DNA of 64,000 nucleotides. Origin: Smallanthus sonchifolius. Lineage: Eukaryota; Streptophyta; Magnoliopsida; Asterales; Asteraceae. The notes beneath the pieces were generated by a model that worked only from the letters and a program-made list of their open reading frames with translations, searched no databases and was not told the DNA's origin. The DNA is taken from positions 101,043,501 to 101,107,500 of the forward strand of contig CM042021.1 of assembly GCA_023525975.1 (NCBI GenBank). Reading direction: 5' to 3'. Made by a program: the position numbers and the translations under genes. Numbering within the stretch: position 1 is the first letter of the stretch; every line of letters begins with the position of its first letter. Shown one piece after another: positions 42,816 to 53,769 of the stretch.

Positions 42816-45800
42816 TTAATCAAAGTTCATCATACCATTGGATTCAACTAAATATTTAAATCTGGCTTCATCAAAAGGTTTTGTAAAAAAATCCGCATAT
42901 TGCTCATTTGTATGAACTTTGGTTAAAATAATCCTCTTTTTCTCAGCTTGATTTCTTATGAAATGATACCTGATGTCAATGTGCTTTGTCTTTGAGTGCT
43001 TCACCGGATTGTTTGTGATTGAGACAGCACTCATGTTTTCAATGTGAATTGGAGTTGCCATGAAACTCATCCCATAGTCCAACATTTGATTTTGTATCCA
43101 AATGACTTGTGCATAGCAACTTGAAGCTGCAATGTATTCTGCTTCAGTTGTAGAAGTTGAAACACATGTTTGCTTCTTGCACTGCCATGAAATCAACCTC
43201 CCTCCTAGAAACTGATTGATCTTGCTTCCCCCATAGTCACTGTCAGTGTATGCATACAGATTAAACATGTCATTTTTAGAGTACCATAGTCCAAGTCTTG
43301 AGGCACCCTTTAGGTATCTAAAGATTCACTTGACAACCTGAAGATGTGAAGCTTTTGGAGCTGCTTGAAATCTTGCACAGAGACATACTGCAAACATGAT
43401 ATCTGGCCTTGAGGCAGTGAGATACATGAGAGACCCTATCATTGCACGGTACTGATGTTGATCAGTATCTTGGCCATCTTTGTCTGGAGTCAGTTGATGA
43501 TGAACTTGCATAGGGGTTCTTGCAGCAGAGCAGTCAGTCATTTTGAATCTTTCCAAAATGATTTTTACATATTTGGATTGGCTGATGAAGATTCCATTTG
43601 GGACCTGTTTGACTTGTAGACCCAAGAAGAAATTTAGTTCCCCCATTGAACTCATTTCAAACTTTGAGTGCATGAGAATCTCAAAGTCTTTGCACAGATG
43701 TTTCTCTGTTGATCCAAAGATGATATCATCAACATAAATTTGAACTAGTAAGATTTCTCCCCTTTCATCTTTGATAAACAAGGTCTGGTCTATGGCACCT
43801 CTTCTGAAATTGTTGCTTATTAGATATCCTGATAAGGTTTCATACCAGGCTCTTGGTGCCTGATGTAGGCCATACAGAGATTTGTCTAGTTTGAACACTT
43901 GAGTAGGATGTGCAGGATCTATAAAGCCTGGAGGCTGTTTGACGTATACTTCCTCACCAATCTCCCCATACAGAAAGGCACTTTTTACATCCATTTGATA
44001 GACAGTGAAGTTCTTGGATGCAACATATGCCAGGAAGATTCTGATGGCCTCCAGTCTAGCAACGGGAGCAAAGACTTCATCATAGTCAATTCCTTCTTCC
44101 TGAGTGTAGCCCTGAGCTACAAGTCTGGCTTTGTTTTTGACTACAATGTCTCTCTCGTCTTGCTTGTTCCTGAAAACCCATCGTGTGCCGATAGCATATT
44201 TGCCTGGTGGAAGATCAACAAGTTTCCAGACATTCTGCCTCTTGAATTGCAGCAATTCTTCCTGCATTGCTTCAATCCAGCTGCTGTGTTTGAGTGCTTC
44301 ATCTATCTTCTTGGGTTCCACCTGAGATAGGAAACATGAAAACAAGCATATATTGGCCTCGTGAGATTTGCTTCTTGTGAGAACCCCTTGGTGTATTTGG
44401 CCAATAATATTCTCTTGAGGATGTTCTTTGTGGATCCGCTGTGCTGGTACCACCTCCAGCTGTATCCCTTCTTCCAGATTGCTTTGATTTTGATCAGGGG
44501 TCTCTTCATTCAAGGTGGAAGAGTCTTCAACAACATTATTCATTTCAATATTTTCAGCAATAGCATTATCAACATCTACAGCATTTACTGAAGAGTCTTC
44601 ATTTAGATTTTCAGTTTCAGACAGGCTGTTGTTGGTTACGTCAGACAGTCTTGTTCTTGTTTCACTTGCTTGAATTGCTTCCACAACTGCTGGCGGATCA
44701 ACTGATGGTCTTCTCAGACTGAGAGAAGATTTGGGAAAATTGAGTCTGTAATCAGTGGATGAAGTGGAGGCAGGTGATTGTGTAGACGTAGACTCCATAT
44801 TTGAGAAGGTGAGAGGCTCAAATATTTGGAAGAATGAGTCTATGTCAAAGAGCCAGTTTGGTCCTCTTCCCTGCTCATAAACATTGGGTTCTCTGCATTC
44901 CACATTTGCAGATTCTTCCACAATTCTTGTTCTTGAATTGAATACTCTATAGGCCTTTGATTGAGAGGAATAGCCTACGAAATATCCTTCATCAGATTTT
45001 GCACCAAACTTAGGAAGAACCCCATGTGTGATGAGAATTATGAATGGACACCCAAAAGGTTTTAGAAACCCAATGTAGGGAATTCTTTGGAACCAAAGTT
45101 CATAGGGTGTCTTGTTGAAGGGTTTGACAATTAGAACTCGGTTTTGCACATAACAGGCTATGCTAACTGCTTCTGCCCAGAATGTGAGTGGCAGTTTAGA
45201 GTCAGCCAACATAGATCGTGCTGACTCAATAAGAGTTCGGTTTCTTCTTTTAGCAACTCCATTTTGTTGAGGAGTTCTAGGAGCACTGTATTGTCTTTCT
45301 ATCCCCTTGCTTTCACAGAAATAGTTCAAGGTGTGGTTTTTGAACTCTCTGCCCTGGTCACACCTTATGATCTTCACCTTTTGATTGCTTTGATTCTCTA
45401 CCCTGAGAATGTAAGTTTTGAGAATTTCAGCAGTTTCATCTTTAGTTCTCAAGAAGAATACCCATGAGAATCTGGTGTAGTCATCTGTTATCACCAGACA
45501 GTATGACTTTTTGCCCATAGATATGACATTTGTAGGACCGAACAGATCCATATGTCGCAGTTGCAGTGGAGTGTCATTTGAGTTAAGGGTCTTGGGCTTA
45601 TGAGAACTCTTGCGTTGCTTCCCTTTTAGGCACGCAATGCAGTGGTCTTCCAGCTGAAATTCTTTGTCAGGAATCCCTCTGACAAGATTATTCTTCACCA
45701 ATTTGTTAATGGTTTTGATATTAACATGGCTTAATCTCCTATGCCAGAGAGCAGATTCATCAACTGAGGCTTTTGATAAAAAGCAGGAGACACTCCCAGA

Positions 45801-46196
45801 TGGAGCGACCTCATTCATGTCCAGTACATAGAGATTTTCTTTTCTCTTAGCCGTCAGTAGAATGCTTTCTGGAGGAGGTGTGGATAAGCCTGGAGACAGT
45901 ACAAAGCATTCTTTATCTGTGAAGAGCATCCAATGTTTTTGATCACAGACCTGGGAAACACTCATGAGATTGAAATCCAATTCTTTGACATAGTTAACCT
46001 TATCAATGCTCATTCTTTCGTTGGACATTGTTCCTTGTCCAGTAATGGATCCTCCCTTTGAATCTCTTCCAAAGGAAACATATCCTCCATTGAAGTGTCT
46101 GAAATTGGAGAGGATGGATCTGTTGCCTATCATGTGCCTGGAACAACCACTATCTACCACCCAGGTGTTATTCTTGTGACATGGTTGTCCCTGCAC
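42816..46196 (-). pseudogene. Copia-B pol (protease, integrase, RT, RNase H)
   Basis: Minus strand, open from 46196 to 43326, then one TGA (43323-43325, in VVK-stop-IFRYLKG) and open again to 42816. Order: protease (WVVDSGCSRHM), GAG-preintegrase zinc motif (LWHRRLSHVN, CIACLKGKQ), integrase (HMDLFGPT, RCDQGREF), RT with IYVDDIIFGS, RNase H (YAYTDSDYGG, TSTTEAEYIAAS, KHIDIRYHFIR). The integrase catalytic glutamate is lysine: QQNGVAKRRNRTL where E is usual before RRNRTL. No ATG opens this frame near its start, and it is shifted from the gag frame, so the original gag-pol link is lost or used a shift. Confidence 0.92.
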
Positions 46197-46207
46197 ATGA
46201 TAGATTT

Positions 46208-49141
46208 CTAATTAGTAAGAGGAACCCAAGAGTCTGCAGACTTGAAAAAGATGGTTTTTAGTTTATCATTTTCAGTATGTTTGTAGTCAATGGAACCAAC
46301 GAAAATGCTTGGAGATGGTTTGGCTTTCCATTGCCTTGTTGGTGATTTTCTAGTTTTCCTCGCATTGTCAGCAGCAAATTTTGCTGCTGATGTTTCTGGC
46401 TTGTCAACAGTAGATCCTGCTGCTGATGGCTTTGTTGAAGTGTTAGCATTCTTTGCCTTGGATTTTGCCTTAGCAGCAGTGGACACTCTTTCTGCTGATG
46501 GCTTTGCCTTATAAGCAACAGTTTTTGCTGCGGATGATTTTAGCGTATCAGCAGCAAACTTGGTTGTTGCTGAAAGCTTCTGCTTTGTTTTGTTGGGCTT
46601 GACTTGACTAACAACCGATGTATGCTTATCCTTCATTGCTTTTTGTCTTTGAGGGGCTTGATGAAGGATCTGGTTGAAGGGGTTAAACTGACAGTATGCA
46701 GCAAAGTGGTTCGATTCACCACAAATGATTCATGTTTATTGAGATTCAGGCAGCTTCACTCTTGGGGGAGATAGAGACTCCCTGAACTTAGTTGCTTTGA
46801 CCTCGTAGCTTCTTACCTTCTTGTTTTTGTTAGTCTTTTCAAAGGCATGCTGCTTTGAGTGTCTTTGATATTCCAGGTAATGAAATCAGGTGCTGGCAGT
46901 ATGGTTATATCTTCCACACACAAAGCATGATCTTGCCAGTTTGTCTCTTGAAAGGTAGACATAGTCCTTTCTTTGGAACAGATCCTTGAAGTTCCATGGA
47001 TGAGCTTTTTTATGTTCAAAAGTGGCTTCTTCTAGGGTCTTTTGAATATATGGAACCTTTTCTTCAGGCTTACGACATATATCAAATACCTTCCTTTTTG
47101 GAATCGACTTTGACTGAAGCTTGGGGTTTGTAGGTCCTGATGTCTGTTCCTTTTCAATGTTTAGCCTTCTTCCATCTGGATGACAGCTGATCTTGATTTG
47201 TTTGAATGGTACAGGGACTAGAGCAGCTGGAAGAACAGCAGAAACTTTAACTCTATTCAGAACAACTTCAGATGGGGATGCACTGGTTTCATCATGGTCT
47301 GAGTAGGTTGACTCAGATTCCGATGAGGTAGTGCATTCTTCAACGAAGGGTTCATCCGTTGAAGGATCAAGATTTCGGTTTGCAGAGTCGAGATTTGCAA
47401 CATTGAAGCTTGGTTCGTAGATGGCAATGTAGTCAGCAGGAGGAGGAACAGATTTGTACTGATCAGTGTTATACCCAAGTCCAGTCTTTACCTTCTCATG
47501 GACTTGAATATCTAAAAGTCTTTGTAACTTTTTGGAGGAAAATTCATATTTTTCAACATGAACTTTCTGTTCTGCCAGTTCAGCTCTGGTAGCTTTTAGT
47601 TTGACCAGTAGATCATCAATCTGAGTTTCCAGATTAGTTTGTTCGTGTTTTAGTGATGAAATCTCTTTCTTAAGGCAGTTAATCTTTTCTTTATAAGTGT
47701 TTTCAACCTTTTTGAACTCAGATTTCATCTGATGAAACTCTTCATTTTGATCTATAAGGTTTTGGTTATGCTTTCTATAACCCAAGATTTTATTATTACT
47801 GGCTTGAGAGCAAAGATGTTCAAATACCTGAGGTGGTATCTCTGTAGTGTCTGCCATAAGAGCTTGATTGTTGACAGGCAGTTCTTCATACTGGAAGCTC
47901 CAGTCGAACTCAGAAGTTCCAACAGTTGCACAGGCTGCAGTTTGAACTGGAGGAGTAGCTTGGTGTTGCTGTTATCTGGGTTGGGCTTGGTGAGCTTGTC
48001 TTGACTGAGTGGTAGCTGGATTTGCTCTTGGTGCCTTGCATTCTCTAGCAAAGTGAACCAGTAGGTTACAGTTGTAACATCTTAGTTTGCTTTTATCCAA
48101 GCCAACTCTCGTGTTGGAGTTGTTACTTGGAATGGGTCTTTCGGTTCTAGAGTAGAACCTTTTTGCTCTTATAGAGAGCATGACATATGAGTGATGTATG
48201 TCCATTTCTTCTAAATCATCTGGATGAAAGCATTCCAGATCCTCCTTGATAAAAAACATGTTGCTTGAGTTTCTGGAAACAAAAGCAGCAGAGGTTGATG
48301 TTTGAGGAGGAGCTTCTAGGAGAAATGGTGAGCTGTTTGTTTGAGAGGTAGGAGTTTGTGGATGGGTGGCAATGGGAGGATAGTAGTTGCTGGAACTAGG
48401 ACCTAAGTGGTCAGAGTAGAGGGCAGAGGTGGTGGTGGATGTTGAGGCATTTTGATAGCTTGAGCTTCGTTCTTTTGCCTGAATCATCTCTAGCTCATAG
48501 GTTTTTAGCATTCCAAAGAGCTCAGTCATTTGGAGAGTCTTCAGATTCTCTGTTCTTCTGATTGACACTGTGTAAAGTGTCCAGCAGCTTGGTAGAGACC
48601 TGATGAACTTTTTGAGAATATCTTCACTCTCTAGCTTAACCTTTGAGCACTGCAGCTCACCTACAAGATAGGTAAATCGGCTGTATAGAATAGTTAGAGA
48701 GTCACCTTCCTTCCAGACGAAGTTTTCATACTGCTGCTTCAGTATGTCTCTTCTGTTTTCTTTGACTTCTTCAGAGCCAGCAAACATCTTCTCAAGAGCC
48801 AACCAGAGCTCTTTAGCAGTTTTGTGACTTCTGAAGTTGTGAAAAACTTCATTTGGAAGGCACATTTGGATAGCTCCTAGTGCCTTGAAGTCTACCTCCA
48901 TCTTCTTTATATCCTCTTCTGAGTACTTGGAAGGATCATTTGGAACTGATGGTCCTCCAGAGTCAGCAGATGCCACCATGGGAGTGTAGGGTCCATCCCT
49001 GATGGATTTCCACATTCCGTACTCCTGATAGCAAAAAAAACTTTCCATGCGATTTTTCCACATGTCGTAGTCTTCCCCAGATACCAATCTTGGTGGTCGG
49101 TTGATGCTGCCGATGTCTTCAAACACATTGCTTTGTGCCAT
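46208..49141 (-). pseudogene. Copia-B gag, extended SIRE-type, several stops
   Basis: A single frame of about 977 codons from ATG 49141, with stops at 47972, 46886 and two near 46730. Residues 1-230 are a Copia-type gag (DYDMWKNRMESFF, ALEKMFAGSEEVKENRRDIL). A knuckle near 365 reads CYNCNLLVHFAREC. A long coiled coil follows (47760-47510), then a second knuckle region (CFVCGRYNHT) and a third (CGESNHFAAYC). The Lys/Ala/Ser-rich C-terminal part (46580-46330) is encoded largely by CAGCAGCAAA-type palindromes shared with the LTR. The stops fit C-to-T or G-to-A changes. Confidence 0.88.
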
Positions 49142-49229
49142 CTTTGTTTTTGGTGACTTAATGAAAGAGAGAGTTTATAATAGAACCAGAAGTGATTAAA
49201 CAAGTGTGAATTTGTTTAATCTGAGCCAA

Positions 49230-49244
49230 AGCTCTGATACCACT
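49230..49244 (-). other. Copia-B primer-binding site
   Basis: Minus strand AGTGGTATCAGAGC beside the 5' LTR, complementary to the 3' end of initiator Met-tRNA. Confidence 0.85.
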
Positions 49245-49959
49245 TGCAGGATCGTGAAATTACAAGATGGTTCTGTTCTTAGTTGAGATTGGCGGAAACA
49301 ATATCAACTACACAATTATAATCGAGTAAACAGAAAGAATACTGATAAGCACACTGTTGTATTAATCTTTTGTAGATAAACGATTACAAATGAAAACTCT
49401 ATTTCCAAGCACACTTAGAATGAAGTGTTTACACAGTATTTATACTAACTTAGAATCAGGACAGACCCCTGATTCTAAGTATCAGATCGAACACAGACCG
49501 TTGATCTGATGAATATAGCTAACTATTACACGTTTAGTCTAAACCTAGTTAACTTTATTGAAGCGTCTTCTTGATGCATCATTGCATGCATGTCTAGAGA
49601 TGAACATTTTTGTCCGTCATTGGTTGTGCCATTGAGATTTCTTCTGCTTTGAGTGTGTCAGTTGCTTTTGCAGAAAGTTGTCAGTGACGCTTGGCATGGA
49701 TAGTCAGCTGCAACGATTTGTCTTCAAGGAACACAGCTATCAGCAGCAAAAATGAGAATGATGCTGCTGATAAGCCTATCATCTGCAACATTGGTCTTCA
49801 GCAGATAAGGCTATCAAAAGTAGATTTGTTCTTCAGCAGGAGAACAAGTATCCGCACCAGATAATCTTGTCCGCAGCAGTTTGTTGGTCATCAGCAAACT
49901 CTGAGATCAGCTGCATTTGTACTTAGAGAATTTTGTAGCCATCACTCTTTGTTTCTACA
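49245..49959 (-). repeat. Copia-B 5' LTR
   Basis: 715 bases. The minus-strand TATA box TATAAATA is at 49444-49437, about 515 bases into the LTR, implying a start near 49410. The U3 half (49650-49925) is rich in CAGCAGCAAA palindromes. It ends TTTCTACA before the CTAGG duplication. Confidence 0.92.
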
Positions 49960-49964
49960 CTAGG

Positions 49965-52900
49965 TCTCTTAGGTTTCCATATACCGGTATCCATATTCGT
50001 TCCGCTAAGTAGCGAATACCATCTGCTCTAACCTCAAGTTGTTTCTCCATACCACGAGTGGATTCCAATGATAAGTCTCCTCTTTTAAGGCTTCGAGTTG
50101 GGCATTGCGGATTTGTTCGGGTAATCCTGTATGAATAGTGAGTTGTAATGCTCTAACTCGTCGGGGTTTGGTTTCTTTTCTGCTTAGGGCATCGGCTACC
50201 ACATTAGCTTTACCCGGATGGTACTTGATTTCATAATCATAATCGTTTAATAACTCGATCCAACGACGTTGACGCATGTTCAACTCTTTCTGCTCAAAAA
50301 TATGCTGAAGACTCTTGTGATCGGTGTAGATGGTTCACTTGGTACCGTACAAGTAATGTCTCCATATCTTGAGTGCATACACCACGGCTCCTAACTCCAA
50401 ATCATGAGTCGTGTAGTTCTTTTTGTGGATTTTTAACTGTCAAGAAGCGTATGCGATAACCTTGTCACGTTGCATCAATACACAACCGAGACCTTGGATG
50501 GAGGCATCGCAATACACCACGAAGTCATCCGTTCCCTCTGGTAGAGATAGGATGGGTGCGCTACATAGTTTCTGCTTCAGCAGCTGGAATGTTGATTCTT
50601 GAGTCTCGCTCCAATTATAGGGTTTATTTTTTTGGGTTAAGGCGGTGAGAGGTTGGGCAATCTTTGAGAATCCCTCGATAAAACAACGGTAGTATCCGGC
50701 CAATCCTAGGAATTTCCAAACTTCGGTCGGAGTTGATGGTGCCGCCCTATTCTTGATAGCTTCCACTTTGGCTGGATCGACATGTATTCCTTTCTCATTG
50801 ATCACATATCCTAGAAATTGAACCTCTCGAATCCAAAAATTGCATTTGGAAAACTTAGCGTACAACTGCTCCTGTTTCAGTAGCTCAAGGATCAAACGCA
50901 GATGCTCCTCATGCTCTTCCCGACTCTTAGAGTATATGAGGATATCATCAATAAAAACAATGACGAACTGGTCCAGGTAAGGTTTACACACACGGTTCAT
51001 GAGGTCCATGAACACCGCGGGTGCGTTGGTTAATCCAATTGGCATGACCAAAAACTCAAAATGGCCGTACCGGGTTCTGAATGCAGTCTTGGATATATCA
51101 TCATCTCAAACTCTTAGATGATGATATCCAGATCTTAATTCGATACTTGACCCTTGAAGTTGGTCGAATAAATCGTCAATGCGGGGTAGTGGGTAGCGGT
51201 TCTTGACTGTTACCTTGTTTAACTCTCGGTAATCAATGCACATGCGGAAAGTCCCATCTTTCTTTTTGACAAATAGGACTGGAGCTCCCCATGGCGATGA
51301 GCTCGGTCGGATGAAACCTTTATCCAACAACTCTTGTAGTTGAGTGGATAGCTCCTGCAACTCACTTGGTGCAAGTCTATATGGTGCTCGAGCAATAGGC
51401 GCTGCTCCGGGTGTTAGGACAATCTGGAATTCGACTTGACGATGAGGTGGAAGACCAGGTAGGTCTTTAGGGAATACTTCTGGGAATTCGCGAACGATAG
51501 GGATATCTTCTAACTTTTTCTCCTGGGTAGACTTGTCAGCGACAAGAGCTAATATCGTGGTATGACCCTTACGCAGACACTTCTGAGCCTTCATGAAAGA
51601 TATGATGCCCATGACTGCACCACTTCTTTCACCCTGAACGGATAGGATCTCTCCACTAGGAAGGGGTATACGAACGATCTTCTCACTACAGATGATCTCA
51701 GCTTGGTTTTTAGACAACCAATCCACACCCACAATTATGTCAAAACTGTCGAGTGTAACTGGCATGAGATTGATGTCGAGTTTGTGACCAAATAGTTCTA
51801 ACTTGCATCCCTTGAGAATGTGGGTTGCCTCGATTACTTTACCGTCTGCTATCTCTATGGTATAATGATGTTCTAGTAAAGTTGGGTTTATTTCTAACCG
51901 ACTACTAAGTTCTCTAGATATAAAACTTCTATCGGCGCCAGTATCAAAAAGTACAGAAGCAAAATGATCGTTTAAGAGAAACATACCGTTAACCACGTTC
52001 TGATCATTCCGAGCTTCTCCCGATCCATTCACAAATGCTCGGCCCTTTGCACCATTTCCGTTGTTATTACCATTTCCACCCTGGTGGTTATTACCATTTC
52101 CATTACCGCCCTGATGATTGTTGACATTTCCATTCCCGTTTCCGTTTCTCCACAACTGCGGGCAATTCTTCTTGAAATGCCCTTCTTTACCACACTCAAA
52201 ACAGCCTTTGGGTGCGTCTCCAGGTGGTGTATGTTTGTTCTGCAGATCTACTCTATAGTCTTTAGCCAAATGACCCATCTTCCCACACCGGTGGAAACGG
52301 TACCGGTCACACGCTCCATGATGGTGGAAGTTACATTTGTTGCACTTCGGGTACTTGCCAATATAAGAACCCTGATTCTGTTGAGAAGAGTTAGACTGAT
52401 TGTTGTTCTTTGAAGATTCAAGCTTACGATGCTATTGTTGCTGTTGCTGAGAAGGTGGGTTTAACTGGAAGGTTTTGGGGAATGAACTGTCAAACTTCCG
52501 TTTGTTGTCAGTTGTCTTTGATAACGCACCTCTAGGGGATAGGGTGCCCTGAGCGACTGCCAGATCGGTTAGCCTGTGAGCCAACCTGATTGCTTACTGG
52601 ATTGTAGTAGGATTAGAAGATGTCACCATTCTCTGAATCTGCGGAACCAAACCATCAATGAATTTCTCGATCCTCTTATAGGGAGGTGTTACCATTTGCG
52701 GACACAAGTTCGTCAGTTCATACGAACGAGTAGTGTAGGCTTCGATTTCAGATCCCTCCATCTTGAGGTTCCAAAACTCGCCCTCAAGTTTCTGCACTTC
52801 ATCGTAGGGACAATACTCCTCCTGCAGCATAGTCTTAAATTCGTCCCATGGCAATGCATTTGCCATCTCGAGAGTTAGCATTTGCACTTGGGAGTTCCAC

Positions 52901-53646
52901 CAAGTAAGGGCCGGACCCTCAAGTGTGCCAGATGCATACTTCATCTGATTGTACGGCGGGCAATTTCACATCGCGAATGCGGATTCAGATTTCTCCATCC
53001 AGCGGAGTAAGCCAACAGCCCATTCAGCTCCACTGAATGAGTCGGGCTTGCAATCCATGTAAGCTTTAAAAGTACAAACCTGCTGATGGTTGTGTTGATC
53101 TGAATTGTAAACAAGAATGCACTTTAAGAATACCATATTCGAATTTGAGTTTAGGATGAATGATAAATCTAAAGTCAGTTTGTTTGTCAAATTCTCATGG
53201 ACTTTATCAGTGACTGCTAAATCTGAAGTCAGTTTGTCAATTTTCTTATTCATCAGAATCTGTCGCTCTAATATGCCAGAAATCTCCCCTGCTGCGTCCC
53301 TCATGTTCCCGATTTCCCGGTCCATCCTAGCTACAAATGCAGCTAACACCTGCTTAAAGGGGTACTGCAATGGTGGCAAAGCTCGCACAGAAGATGATGA
53401 AGAAAAAGCAATGTCAGTAGTGAGTGGAGGTGGGACTTCCTCCTCGCAGATCCAGTTCCTGATCCTATCGGGATACCTATCCCAGTCCTGCGTGTTACCT
53501 CTGACACGCACATGAATAGGCTCATCATACCCTACAGTGGTGTTGATCGGGTTGAGTCGACGTCTCCTCGGCTCTGGCAAAGGTACGGTAGGAACATCTT
53601 GCTCCTGAACGACTAGGGATGCGGGTGAATTAGGCGGGGTTGACAT
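49965..53646 (-). pseudogene. Gypsy-2 gag-pol, N-terminal part
   Basis: Minus strand from ATG 53646 (MSTPPNSPASLVV), which follows an acceptor-like CGTTACAG. Gag core (CTFKAYMDCKPDSFSG, GPALTWWNSQ), Gln/Asn-rich linker, knuckle CFECGKEGHFKKNC near 52190 (a second has lost its last cysteine), protease LFDTGADRSF, RT (SSPWGAPVLFVKKKDG, VFIDDILIYSKS), RNase H (VVYCDASIQGLG, YTDHKSLQ), cut by Copia-B just before the integrase zinc finger. Stops near 52967, 52593, 52438, 51105, 50440 and 50000, and a four-residue deletion in RT (QGSS-IELRSG). Continues at 22418. Confidence 0.9.
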
Positions 53647-53769
53647 TTCCTGTAACGGGATGAGTGAGTGCATGTATGAGTGTAAGTGTTGTGTAACTAA
53701 TGCATGTGCGTGGTTATAGTCTAGTATGCATTTCCTAGTTCTCTATAACCAATGGCTCTGATACCAATC
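53647..53769 (-). other. Gypsy-2 primer-binding site and short leader
   Basis: Minus strand GATTGGTATCAGAGCC at 53769-53754. The leader is only about 120 bases, much shorter than in Gypsy-1, -3, -4 and -5, and lacks their AGGAAAG hairpin. The acceptor-like AG lies three bases before the gag ATG. Confidence 0.85.

Larger units (their letters stand above)
22419..49959 (-). mobile_element. Copia-B: SIRE-like Copia element split by Gypsy-3
   Basis: Two 715-base LTRs (22419-23133, 49245-49959), a Met-tRNA primer-binding site, a very long gag frame (49141-46208), pol (46196-42816) and a downstream env-like frame split by Gypsy-3. Gag of about 977 codons with coiled coil and two knuckle regions, plus an extra ORF after pol, is the SIRE/Maximus arrangement. 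A ubiquitin fragment on the opposite strand sits between pol and the env-like remnant. Many stops; not functional. Confidence 0.92.
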
